Source: an uncultured Clostridia bacterium (GTDB taxonomy: Bacteria; Bacillota; Clostridia; Saccharofermentanales; Saccharofermentanaceae). Taken from it: 64,000 nt of DNA. How positions within the stretch are numbered: position 1 is the stretch's first letter; the number at the start of each line of letters is the position of its first letter. Of the stretch, positions 7,904 through 16,366 are shown one piece after another. The DNA is taken from NCBI GenBank assembly GCA_947304405.1, contig CAMZBB010000002.1:18200-82199 (forward strand), written 5' to 3'. Made by a program: the position numbers and the translations under genes. The notes beneath the pieces are model-generated. The model saw nothing but the letters and a program-made list of their open reading frames with translations. It was not told where the DNA came from and did not search any database.

Positions 7904-9568
7904 TTAATTCTCGGGCTTGTAGCTGTCCTTGAGCGATACCGCCATGTTGAATACAAGATGACCCGGTTTGGAGTCTTTGGTATCCGCGCAGAAGTATCCG
8001 GTCCTTAAGAACTGGAATCTGTCCTGAGGCTGTGTATTCTCTAGAGACTTCTCAAGCTTGGCGCCCTTGATGATCTTGAGTGAATCAGGGTTGATGAAAT
8101 CAAGGTAATTGCAGTCTGCAAGATCAGGCTGCTCGGTAGTGAAGAGCCTGTTATAGAGCCTGACCTCTGCGTCAACGGCATTGGAAGCGTCGACCCAGTG
8201 GATGGTAGACTTGATCTTTCTTCCGTCAGCGGGATCGCCGCCTCTGGATTCGGGATCGTAAGTGCAGTGGATTACCGTCACGTTGCCGTCTGCATCCTTG
8301 TCGCAGGATACGCACTTGACGACGTAAGCACCCTTGAGACGGACCTCGTTGCCGGGGAAGAGCCTGAAATACTTCGGGGCAGGTACTTCCATGAAGTCAT
8401 CCTGTTCGATGTAGAGCTCTCTGGAGAATGTGACCTTGCGGGTGCCCGCAGTCTCGTCCTTGGGGTTGTTTTCTACAACTACTTCTTCGGTCTGTCCTTC
8501 GGGATAGTTGTCGATTACGAGCTTAACGGGGTTGATGACCGCCATGACGCGCTTTGCGTGCTCGTTAAGATCTTCTCTAAGACAGTATTCAAGGAAAGCA
8601 AAGTCAACTACGGAGTTAACCTTGGCAACGCCGTTTCTTGCAGAGAAATTATGGATGGAGGCAGGTGTGTAGCCTCTTCTCCTGAGACCGCAGAGGGTAG
8701 GCATACGAGGATCATCCCAGCCGTCAACGATGCCTGCTTCGATCATGGCACGGAGCTTTCTCTTGGAAAGAACGGTGTGAGTGATACCGAGTCTTGCAAA
8801 CTCGATCTGACGGGGCTTTGTCTCAATGGAGATGTTCTCTACGACCCAGTTATAGAGAGGCCTGTGAGACTCAAACTCAAGAGAGCAGAGGGAGTGGGTG
8901 ATGCCTTCGATCGCATCCTCGATCGGATGAGCGAAATCGTACATCGGGTAGATGACCCACTTCGTCCCGGTCCTGTGGTGGGGAAGATGGTTGATCCTGT
9001 AGATTACGGGGTCACGCATATTGAAGTTGCCTGATGCGAGGTCGATCTTTGCACGGAGCGTCATCCTTCCGTCCTCGAACTCGTCAGCTCTCATCCTTGC
9101 GAAAAGATCAAGGCTCTCTTCGATGGGCCTGTCGCGGTAGGGGCTCTGAGCGGGAGTCTGCGTGTCGCCCCTCATGTCCTTCATCTGCTCGGGCGTGAGC
9201 TCACAGACATATGCAAGGCCTTTCTTTATGAGCTCGACGGCATAACCGTACATCTGCTCGAAATAGTCGGAAGCATAGAAGAATCTGTCATCCCAGTCAT
9301 GGCCAAGCCAATGGATGTCTTCCTTAATGGCTTCAACGTATTCCTCATCCTCTTTGGTGGGGTTGGTATCATCCATTCTGAGGTTGCAGAGACCACCGTA
9401 TTTCTCGGCTGTTCCGAAGTCGATCTCCAAAGCCTTGGCGTGGCCGATGTGAAGATATCCGTTAGGTTCAGGTGGAAATCTGGTATGAACTTTCTGTCCG
9501 TAGCATCTTCCACCTTCAGCTAACTCTTCGTCGATAATCTGCTCTATGAAATTCTTGCTCTCTGCCAT
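7904..9568 (-). CDS. glnS: Glutaminyl-tRNA synthetase
   Basis: The protein has 554 aa, the normal length for bacterial GlnRS. The class I signature reads [15 protein letters not shown] (HIGH motif). The KMSKS-like motif is VLSKRKL, and the beta-barrel anticodon-binding domains follow ([20 protein letters not shown], then [20 protein letters not shown]). The enzyme charges tRNA-Gln directly with glutamine. The start is placed at the ATG at 9568, 8 bp after AGGAG. A GTG three codons upstream overlaps the spacing region and is less likely. The gene is 15 bp downstream of gltX in a two-gene operon. Many Clostridia lack GlnRS and use GatCAB amidation, so its presence is informative. Confidence 0.95.
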   Translation of the reverse strand: MAESKNFIEQIIDEELAEGGRCYGQKVHTRFPPEPNGYLHIGHAKALEIDFGTAEKYGGLCNLRMDDTNPTKEDEEYVEAIKEDIHWLGHDWDDRFFYASDYFEQMYGYAVELIKKGLAYVCELTPEQMKDMRGDTQTPAQSPYRDRPIEESLDLFARMRADEFEDGRMTLRAKIDLASGNFNMRDPVIYRINHLPHHRTGTKWVIYPMYDFAHPIEDAIEGITHSLCSLEFESHRPLYNWVVENISIETKPRQIEFARLGITHTVLSKRKLRAMIEAGIVDGWDDPRMPTLCGLRRRGYTPASIHNFSARNGVAKVNSVVDFAFLEYCLREDLNEHAKRVMAVINPVKLVIDNYPEGQTEEVVVENNPKDETAGTRKVTFSRELYIEQDDFMEVPAPKYFRLFPGNEVRLKGAYVVKCVSCDKDADGNVTVIHCTYDPESRGGDPADGRKIKSTIHWVDASNAVDAEVRLYNRLFTTEQPDLADCNYLDFINPDSLKIIKGAKLEKSLENTQPQDRFQFLRTGYFCADTKDSKPGHLVFNMAVSLKDSYKPEN

Positions 9569-9583
9569 AACAAACACTCCTGA

Positions 9584-11035
9584 TCAAAGTCTTGAATAAG
9601 CGTATTTAATTCTCTTAAGTGATTCTTCCTTGCCGAGAAGAAGCATTACTTCAGCGCATCCTCCGGGGGTTACGGCAACTCCTGCGGCTGCGATCCTTAC
9701 AGGCCACATGACTACTGAGTTCTTGACCTCAAGGCTCTCGGCAAGAGTCTTCATTGCTTCGGTGATGGCATCTCTTTCCCAGGTGAGGCCCTCGAGAACG
9801 GGGATGGCCTTTTCGAGCATCTCTTTAGAAGATTCAAGGGTCGACTTGCTCTTTTTGTGCTCGAAAAGTTCAAGCTCAAAATCACCGTATTCCTTAATGA
9901 AGGAAAGCTTTTCGGCAATCTCGGTGAACTTGTTGATCCTGGGCTTTAAAAGCTCTGCAAGAAGCGCATAGCATGACGGATCAACACCTGCTTCATCGTA
10001 GTAGGGCTTTGCATGCGCAAGGAATTCATCGTCGGACATTGCCTTGATGTGCTCGGCATTGACCCATGAGAGCTTGTCGTAATCGAAAACGGCAGGCGAT
10101 TTGGAGATTCCGTTGATGTCAAATGCCTCAATGAGCTCTTTAAGTGAGAAGATCTCTCTTGTATCCTTGGGAGCCCACCCGAGAAGGGCGATATAGTTGA
10201 TGATGGCTTCAGGCAGATAACCTTCGTTTACGAGATCCATGAAGCCTGTTGAGCCGTGACGCTTTGAGAGCTTGGAGATGACCTCTTTGCCTTCCTCGTC
10301 GACAGACTTGCCCATGATGAGCGGCAGGTGGATGTATGTGGGGATCTCCCAGCCGAAAGCCTCGTAAAGGAGGTTGTATTTCGGCGTGGAGGAAAGGTAT
10401 TCGCTTCCTCTGACGACGTGAGTGATGCCCATGGTATGGTCATCGATAACGTTTGCAAAGTTATAAGTAGGGAAGCCGTCAGTCTTGATAAGGATCTGGT
10501 CATCCAAGTCCTCGTTTGGGAACGTGATATCACCGTAAACGAGGTCATGGTAAGAAGTGGAACCAGTAAGAGGCATCTTCTGTCTGATGACGTAAGGTAT
10601 GCCTGCATCTAAGTTCTTCTGGATCTCATCAGCGGAAAGATCCCTGCAGTGACGGTCGTATCCGGTTCCTTCAGGTGCGTTCTCCTTAAGGGCTTCAAGG
10701 CGCTCCTTGGTGCAGAAGCATCTGTATGCTTTGCCTTCTTCGACTAACTTTTCAGCATAAGGCTTGTACATCGGAAGTCTTTCGCTCTGGACATAAGGAC
10801 CGAATTCACCGCCGATATCAGGACCTTCATCGTGCTCAAGGCCTGCAAGCTTCATTGTGTCATAGATAACCTGAGTGGCACCTTCAACATAGCGTTCGCG
10901 GTCTGTATCTTCGATCCTCAATACAAAAGTGCCGCCTTCGTGCTTTGCAGTAAGATATTCATAGAGCGCAGTGCGCAGATTGCCGACATGCATAAAGCCC
11001 GTCGGACTCGGTGCAAAACGGGTTCTGATAGTCAT
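9584..11035 (-). CDS. gltX: Glutamyl-tRNA synthetase
   Basis: This 483-aa protein is of the bacterial GluRS size. The HIGH-type motif is FAPSPTGFMHVGNLRTALYE, with His and Asn replacing the usual HIGG. The KMSKS-like motif is ISKLSKRHGS, and the PLIMGKSVDEEGKE and VNEGYLPEAIINYIALLGW segments are typical. It ligates glutamate to tRNA-Glu in the cytoplasm. The start at 11035 has an AGAGGA ribosome binding site. It is transcribed with glnS, and because GlnRS is encoded next door it is probably a discriminating GluRS. Confidence 0.95.
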   Translation of the reverse strand: MTIRTRFAPSPTGFMHVGNLRTALYEYLTAKHEGGTFVLRIEDTDRERYVEGATQVIYDTMKLAGLEHDEGPDIGGEFGPYVQSERLPMYKPYAEKLVEEGKAYRCFCTKERLEALKENAPEGTGYDRHCRDLSADEIQKNLDAGIPYVIRQKMPLTGSTSYHDLVYGDITFPNEDLDDQILIKTDGFPTYNFANVIDDHTMGITHVVRGSEYLSSTPKYNLLYEAFGWEIPTYIHLPLIMGKSVDEEGKEVISKLSKRHGSTGFMDLVNEGYLPEAIINYIALLGWAPKDTREIFSLKELIEAFDINGISKSPAVFDYDKLSWVNAEHIKAMSDDEFLAHAKPYYDEAGVDPSCYALLAELLKPRINKFTEIAEKLSFIKEYGDFELELFEHKKSKSTLESSKEMLEKAIPVLEGLTWERDAITEAMKTLAESLEVKNSVVMWPVRIAAAGVAVTPGGCAEVMLLLGKEESLKRIKYAYSRL

Positions 11036-11130
11036 CGTGAGTCCTCTTTTACTATTAAATATATACGAGGCTTTATTTTAGCACTTTTGTGGTAATATAC
11101 AAATTAGCTTTTGGAAGCCGGAGGTACATT

Positions 11131-12195
11131 TTGGACAGACTTGACTGTAACAGGAATTTTGACTGCTTCGTAGGAGCAGGTATTGCTGCTGAATTTGCGG
11201 CAGGATACATGCTCGAAGTCCTTCAGAAGGAGGAGAAGAGAGGCGGCATCAAGGTTGCCATTGTATCTGACCGTCAGGTAAGCGGATATTACTATAATCA
11301 GATAGAGAACCAGTTTGTTCTGCGTGACATCAAGCCTTATCTGATAACCATTGATGCCCAGGATGCCAATAAGGACCTTAAGACCGTGGCAACGATAATC
11401 GCCGACCTGACCGAATTTGATTTCGGTTCCTGTGACTGTGTCATCGCTTTGGGCGGCGGAGGAGTCATTGACTGTACTGCCGCAGCAGTGTCGCTTTATA
11501 CCGGTCATCCGGGCTTTATCGTTATTCCGACGACATTGGGAGCCATGATCGATTCAGCCGTGTCGCTCAAGTCTTACGTCAATTCCGGCAAACATAAGGA
11601 CACCGCGGCTGTGGTCAACTGCCAGAATGCCGTGTTTATCGATCCGGTTTTTCTTAAGACGGTCCCCGTCAAGTACCGTTCGAACGGTTATGCGCAGATC
11701 ATACGTTACGGCGTTCTTGCAAATCCGGCGCTTCTGGCTGACCTTTCGAAAATATCCGACAGCGCACCTTCGGACATACGTCTTTTCCTGAACAGGGTAT
11801 ATGCGGCAAGAGCAGCACTTGAACGCAAGAATCCGCTGCTTCTTACTTTCGGTAATGAGATTGCATCTGCAATTGAAGGCTACTTCAGATTCATGAACTA
11901 TTCCGAAGGCGAAGCGCTTGCGATAAGTTTGTTTTCGTCGCTGCCCGCAAAGGTCAGGGCATTGCTCGCTCCCTTGTATTCGAGTCTCGGACTTTCCGTA
12001 AAGCTTGAAGGCGTATCAGGGGGTATGATCCGCAAGGCGCTTGAAGATAATCTTGCGAAAAACAAAGATAAGACTGTCAAGGTAGTCGATTACAATACGA
12101 ATGCCGACGGCAAATTGGAATGGATCATCCGTGATATCGATAAGACTGAAGCGATGAAGCTTTTTGACAAAAGGCTTTCGGTCATCAGTCTCTAG
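11131..12195 (+). CDS. 3-dehydroquinate synthase (AroB)-family protein lacking the catalytic and metal-binding residues
   Basis: This 354-aa protein has the AroB fold signatures. It has a nucleotide-binding ALGGGGVIDCTAAAVSLY, then PTTLGAMIDSAVSLKSYVNSG and DPVFLKTVP. Where AroB has AEVIKYG the sequence is AQIIRYG, so the metal-ligand Glu becomes Gln189. Where AroB has FGHTxGHAIE it has FGNEIASAIE, so His becomes Asn242 and the second His becomes Ser246. The HGEA motif is EGEA (Glu259). The three metal ligands and the general catalytic His are therefore all replaced, and it cannot be a normal dehydroquinate synthase. The start is a TTG with GGAGG 6 bp upstream. The next gene starts 28 bp downstream. 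A role as NAD-binding regulator or an altered enzyme is speculative. Confidence 0.75.
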   Translation: MDRLDCNRNFDCFVGAGIAAEFAAGYMLEVLQKEEKRGGIKVAIVSDRQVSGYYYNQIENQFVLRDIKPYLITIDAQDANKDLKTVATIIADLTEFDFGSCDCVIALGGGGVIDCTAAAVSLYTGHPGFIVIPTTLGAMIDSAVSLKSYVNSGKHKDTAAVVNCQNAVFIDPVFLKTVPVKYRSNGYAQIIRYGVLANPALLADLSKISDSAPSDIRLFLNRVYAARAALERKNPLLLTFGNEIASAIEGYFRFMNYSEGEALAISLFSSLPAKVRALLAPLYSSLGLSVKLEGVSGGMIRKALEDNLAKNKDKTVKVVDYNTNADGKLEWIIRDIDKTEAMKLFDKRLSVISL

Positions 12196-12223
12196 TAATT
12201 GTTGATTAGAGGTTAGAACTATA

Positions 12224-13714
12224 GTGAATCGTAATATCAGGCCCTCGAAGGGCGGAAAAATAGTATCTTTGGCACTTACGGCAGCAATTGCCTTAAGCTT
12301 GATGTCGTCTGTGCTGTTAACATCCTGCAAATCCGGTGGCGACAAGGATAAAAGGCCTGCTGATTACGGCAGTTACGGTTCGGATTTTGCAAGAAAGATA
12401 GCAGCGGATTTTCCTGACAGGAGACCTTACTCCTCAGGCGAGAAGTCTGCAGGTGAGGCAGTAAAGGCTGAGATGATCAATCTCAAATATGAGCCGGTAG
12501 AGCAGTCTTTCAGCGGCAATGGCGGATCTTCTGTCAATTATGTCGTAAAGATCCCCGGCACCGGTTTTTATGATGTCGGTGATGACGGGAAGGTGTCGAT
12601 GAAGCACAGGATCGCCATAATCGGAGCTCATTATGACAATCTTCCTCCGGATACGAAAAAAGTTACTTCAACCGCCAAGACTGCAACAAAGACGACGGAT
12701 AAGAACGGCGATAAAACTACCGAAGTGCTTGAATATTCATATGACGGTATTTCCGATAATGCATCCGGAACCGCATGCCTGCTTACAGCCATGAAGGCTT
12801 TCAAGGAATATCCGGCTTTTGCTTATGACGTTTATTTCGTTGCCTTCGGAGCGGGTAACGATGACTATGCGGGAGCAAGGGCGTTCTATAAATCGCTTTC
12901 TCCCGAAGAACAGGGCCAGATCGACGTAATGTACTGTATGGAGAGCCTTTATGCCGGAGATAAGGTGTATGCATCTTCCGGTTATCAATCGCTCGACGGC
13001 CAGAAAAAGTACAAGATGAGAAGAAAGCTCTATCAGGCTTACGATGTTTGCTTTGCCAACACTTTATATACCAACTACGGATTTGATCTTTATTACAACG
13101 AATCCGGCGTAAAAGCCGACCTGAACGGCGACAAGAAGGAAGATATCTATAATGAGGTATCTGCAAACAAGTCGGATTACGTGGTTTTCGATGAGGCGGG
13201 AATACCGATAGTCTTTTTTGACAGTTATGAATACAACTTTACAAAACTCGAAGACATGAAGGAGACCAAGAACCTGAATCTGCAGAATTACGGCGGCATC
13301 ATCAGAAGAACACATGACGATTCCACGGCTTTCCTTGATTCCATGCTGGTCGAGCCCGACTATGACAGAAACAATGACGGCGAGATCGACTGCAGCGGCG
13401 ACAGGCTTCAGATAAGGATCAACGCGGTTGCCTTCATTATCGTTGAGTCACTTCTCAAAGGCTCCGATTATGGTATGACACAGGCACAGTACGACGAGTA
13501 TCTCCAGAAGAAAGAGAAGGAAGCGACTGCTTCCTCAACGGAGGCTTCCGGAAAGGTTACTGCTAAGCCGACAGCCAAAACATCGGAGTCCGTAACTGAG
13601 ACTGACGAGGCAGAAACAACGGCTGAGACAACAACCGCAGCCACCACAAAGAAGAAAACTACTACAACAACTACAAAGAAAAAGACCTCTGCAACGACCA
13701 AAAAGAAGAAGTGA
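12224..13714 (+). CDS. M28-peptidase-like lipoprotein with a substituted active site and Thr/Lys-rich tail
   Basis: This 496-aa protein starts at GTG. It has a signal peptide with lipobox LTSC. The M28 fold is indicated by IIGAHYDN (His136, Asp138) and SDNASGTA (Asp178), both matching zinc-ligand motifs. The Glu-Glu motif that gives the general base and a zinc ligand reads GAGNDD (Gly211-Asn212), and the final SDH motif reads SDY (Tyr319). The zinc site is therefore incomplete and peptidase activity is doubtful. The last 65 residues are low-complexity, Thr- and Lys-rich. It is exported and lipid-anchored, and lies between the AroB-like gene and nagA with 4 bp to the latter. It could bind a cell-surface ligand without hydrolysing it. 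Confidence 0.78.
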   Translation: MNRNIRPSKGGKIVSLALTAAIALSLMSSVLLTSCKSGGDKDKRPADYGSYGSDFARKIAADFPDRRPYSSGEKSAGEAVKAEMINLKYEPVEQSFSGNGGSSVNYVVKIPGTGFYDVGDDGKVSMKHRIAIIGAHYDNLPPDTKKVTSTAKTATKTTDKNGDKTTEVLEYSYDGISDNASGTACLLTAMKAFKEYPAFAYDVYFVAFGAGNDDYAGARAFYKSLSPEEQGQIDVMYCMESLYAGDKVYASSGYQSLDGQKKYKMRRKLYQAYDVCFANTLYTNYGFDLYYNESGVKADLNGDKKEDIYNEVSANKSDYVVFDEAGIPIVFFDSYEYNFTKLEDMKETKNLNLQNYGGIIRRTHDDSTAFLDSMLVEPDYDRNNDGEIDCSGDRLQIRINAVAFIIVESLLKGSDYGMTQAQYDEYLQKKEKEATASSTEASGKVTAKPTAKTSESVTETDEAETTAETTTAATTKKKTTTTTTKKKTSATTKKKK

Positions 13715-13718
13715 TCTT

Positions 13719-14843
13719 ATGCTTCGACTGACGAACATCAGGCTTTTTGACCGGACGGTCATCCCGGATATTGAAGTTGATGACGGAAAAGACGCGGTTG
13801 AAGATCGCGATATGGGCGATCTTACAGCTGTTCCCGGTTATTTCGATTCACATATTCACGGTTCATTCGGATTTGATTCTTCTGACGGCAGGGCAGAAGA
13901 CATAGTTAAACTTGCTTCAATGCTTCCCGGTTTCGGCGTGTCGGACTTTCTGCCGACGCTTGTGACTCTTGATGAGGACCGTATCCTGAAAGCTGCGGGA
14001 GCGGTAGCGGAAGCCTCTGATAAACTCGGCAGTTTTGAAGGCCCGCATGCAAACATAGCCGGCGTGAGACTTGAAGGACCGCTTCTTTCTCCCGGAATGG
14101 CGGGAGTTCAAAATCCCGAATATCTTGTATCTGCGGATAAGTTCTCATTGATCTTAGAGAAACTGGAGAATGAATATCCCGGCCTGGTCAAAATGATAGA
14201 CATCGCGCCTGAGATCGAAGGGGCGATGGATCTTGTCCATAGGTTCAGTGACAGATATGTTTTCTCACTTGCCCATTCGGACTGCGACTTTCAAAAAGCG
14301 CTGGAATTCCTAAGCTCCGGGGGAAAGTCTTTAACTCACGCTTTGAATGCCATGAGGCCCTGTCTTAAAAGAGATCCCGGACCGCTAGGCGCTGCTTTTG
14401 ATAATGAAGATTCATATGTTGAGGTGATCTGTGACGGCATCCACGTTGATCCGGTCGTGTTAAAGATGATGTTCAGGCTCTTTGACGGACGGATAATAGT
14501 TATTTCGGATGCTGTCAGGGCAGCCGGCATGCCTGACGGATATTATGATCTCGGCGGCATATCCGTGGAATCGAGGGGAGGGAGGACGTTTTTCGGTCCT
14601 TCCGGCAATCTGGCGGGTTCGGTTACCTCTATGTCACAGGAAGCCGAAAGGCTATATTCTTTTGGCATTGATAAGGAGACGATAATCAGATCGATGACAT
14701 GTACTCCGAGAAGAAGGCTTGGCATCTCAAAAGACAATGATCCGGGGGCTTTGAGACGCAATCTGAATTTCGTTGACGATGAAATGCGGTTAATGTGCGT
14801 GATTTCTCAAGGGAGGCTTGTATCCCCCTATGTTATGTTATAA
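13719..14843 (+). CDS. nagA: N-acetylglucosamine-6-phosphate deacetylase
   Basis: This 374-aa amidohydrolase shows the NagA motif series. It has VPGYFDSHIHGSFGFDSSDG near residue 38 (HxH metal pair), RLEGPLLSPGMAGVQNP, THALNAMRPC, VEVICDGIHVDP and VISDAVRAAGMPDG, where the Asp is the catalytic base. It deacetylates GlcNAc-6-phosphate to glucosamine-6-phosphate in the cytoplasm, feeding amino-sugar recycling or cell-wall precursor supply. No nagB is in the window. The start is 4 bp after the preceding gene with only a weak ribosome binding site, so translation is probably coupled. A promoter for the cdaA-ybbR fusion overlaps the very end of the gene. Confidence 0.88.
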   Translation: MLRLTNIRLFDRTVIPDIEVDDGKDAVEDRDMGDLTAVPGYFDSHIHGSFGFDSSDGRAEDIVKLASMLPGFGVSDFLPTLVTLDEDRILKAAGAVAEASDKLGSFEGPHANIAGVRLEGPLLSPGMAGVQNPEYLVSADKFSLILEKLENEYPGLVKMIDIAPEIEGAMDLVHRFSDRYVFSLAHSDCDFQKALEFLSSGGKSLTHALNAMRPCLKRDPGPLGAAFDNEDSYVEVICDGIHVDPVVLKMMFRLFDGRIIVISDAVRAAGMPDGYYDLGGISVESRGGRTFFGPSGNLAGSVTSMSQEAERLYSFGIDKETIIRSMTCTPRRRLGISKDNDPGALRRNLNFVDDEMRLMCVISQGRLVSPYVML

Positions 14844-14844
14844 T
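14836..14844 (+). promoter_or_regulatory. Extended -10 promoter of the cdaA-ybbR gene
   Basis: TGT-TATAAT overlaps the nagA stop region and lies 38 bp before the next start codon, which has an AAGGAG ribosome binding site. Confidence 0.55.
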
Positions 14845-14881
14845 TATTTAGTTATATAAGTTTTCCGAAGGAGCCTGATTG

Positions 14882-16321
14882 ATGTCGACCACCACTTTTA
14901 TCAGTCAGATAATCGAGTTTTTAACCGAGCTTATAAACTCTCTCAAAAGTGGTACTTTGTTCTTCGGAAGTTTTTGGGATTTTATCCGTTATACAGCTGA
15001 TATACTGCTGGTAACTTTCCTTTTTTACACGATCCTTCTCTTCATAAGACAGACCCGTGCATGGCAGCTCATTAAAGGTATCGTGCTGATAGTCATATTC
15101 GTTATGTTCTGCGGCGTCATGGGACTGGACATGGTCGGCTTTATCTTCAACAGGATGCTTTATGTTGTTGCCATCCTGTTCGTCGTGTTGTTCCAGCCTG
15201 AATTGAGACGTGCTCTTGAGACTGTCGGTCTTCGTACTTCTTCGAGGTTTACTGATCCGTTCAGACATCAGGAGAAGCTAAACAGCACAGAGTTGTCGGC
15301 GTTTATCAATGAGATCTGCCTTGCCTGCAAGGAGATGGGCCGTTCCTATACGGGTGCGCTCATCCTTATCGAAAGAAAGACAAAGCTTGATGAGCTCCTT
15401 TCACAGGAGAATGTCGTCAGGTTTGATTCGTCTGTCACGAGTTCCGTCCTTCAGAGCATTTTCTATAAAGGGTCGCCTATGCATGACGGCGGCCTCCTCA
15501 TAAGGGACGGAAGGATAATCGCTGCACGCTGCCATGTTCCGCTTTCGGTTACCATGCATGCGCTCGAGCGTTCCGGAACAAGGCACAGAGCTGCCATTGG
15601 CGCAAGCGAGATGGGCGATACGGTTGTAGTCGTTGTATCCGAAGAGAGAGGAAAGACTTCGATTGCTGTTAACGGCAGGCTTTTCGAGATGCATGACACG
15701 AAAGAACTCGAGGCCAATCTTTCTTATCTGCTCGGCCTTACCGCAAGTGAGTCGGGTAAGAGTGGCATTTCCAAGATCTTCGGGAGATTCCGCAGACGTC
15801 CTGCAACTGCAGAAGCAGTAGAGACCGATACCAAATCCGAACAGACGGTCAGCCAGGGTACAGAAGAGCAGCAGAATGTGTCTTCGCCTCTTATCATCAA
15901 GACGAAAGAAGCTGATCAGACAAGTAATGCACAGCGCGTCAGCGTTTCGACCAGGGTTATATTCCTGATACTTTCGTTGTTCCTTTCGCTGTTCCTCTGG
16001 CTTTATATCCAGATCGACAACAACCCTGTTGTCAGCAGGAACATCAGCGTTCCGATCTCATATCCCGAAGAACAGAATATCCGTATATCGTTCCCTATCG
16101 AAGAAGTGGAACTCAAGATCGTCGGACGAAGGAACACCATTAACTCGCTTACTTCTAAGGATATCGTAGCTACCATCGATTATGCGTCGATACCTGATGA
16201 TAAGGAAGGAATCGTTGAAGTTCCCGTTGTGGTAACGAGTAAAGACAAGAACGTGTATTTCCGTGTAGACAACAAGGTCCCCGGTACACTTAAAGTAGTT
16301 AAATTCAAGTCACAATCTTAG
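14882..16321 (+). CDS. cdaA: Diadenylate cyclase CdaA fused to a YbbR domain
   Basis: This 479-aa protein joins two proteins that are normally separate. Residues 1-90 hold three transmembrane helices. Residues about 110-280 are the DAC domain, with DGG at 202-204 (usual DGA) and GTRHR at 233-236. The enzyme condenses two ATP into c-di-AMP at the membrane. After a linker rich in Thr, Gln and Glu, a fourth hydrophobic segment (about 360-378) leads to one extracytoplasmic YbbR/CdaR repeat (residues about 380-475). CdaR normally regulates CdaA as a separate protein with several repeats. ATG 14882 is chosen over the overlapping TTG because AAGGAG lies 8 bp upstream. nagA upstream and an acyltransferase-like gene downstream keep an amino-sugar context in place of the usual glmM. 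Confidence 0.9.
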   Translation: MSTTTFISQIIEFLTELINSLKSGTLFFGSFWDFIRYTADILLVTFLFYTILLFIRQTRAWQLIKGIVLIVIFVMFCGVMGLDMVGFIFNRMLYVVAILFVVLFQPELRRALETVGLRTSSRFTDPFRHQEKLNSTELSAFINEICLACKEMGRSYTGALILIERKTKLDELLSQENVVRFDSSVTSSVLQSIFYKGSPMHDGGLLIRDGRIIAARCHVPLSVTMHALERSGTRHRAAIGASEMGDTVVVVVSEERGKTSIAVNGRLFEMHDTKELEANLSYLLGLTASESGKSGISKIFGRFRRRPATAEAVETDTKSEQTVSQGTEEQQNVSSPLIIKTKEADQTSNAQRVSVSTRVIFLILSLFLSLFLWLYIQIDNNPVVSRNISVPISYPEEQNIRISFPIEEVELKIVGRRNTINSLTSKDIVATIDYASIPDDKEGIVEVPVVVTSKDKNVYFRVDNKVPGTLKVVKFKSQS

Positions 16322-16327
16322 TGAACC

Positions 16328-16350
16328 AATGCGGCTGCCGCCGCATTTTT
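16328..16350 (+). terminator. Intrinsic terminator after the cdaA-ybbR gene
   Basis: AATGCGGC pairs perfectly with GCCGCATT around TGCC, followed by TTT. It ends only three bases before the ribosome binding site of the next gene, so it could act as an attenuator for that gene. Confidence 0.8.
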
Positions 16351-16366
16351 ATTGGAGGATAAAGGT

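Noticed and set aside
8198..9034. Long plus-strand open frame opposite glnS (278 codons)
   Set aside because: It is antisense to a fully conserved GlnRS gene, has no ribosome binding site, and the translation resembles no protein family.
11131..12195. Functional aroB of the shikimate pathway
   Set aside because: Metal ligands and catalytic His are replaced, and no other shikimate gene is adjacent.
13520..13714. Low-complexity Thr/Lys tail as a frameshift artefact
   Set aside because: The reading frame stays open to a normal stop, and similar Thr/Lys stretches occur in other lipoproteins of the window.
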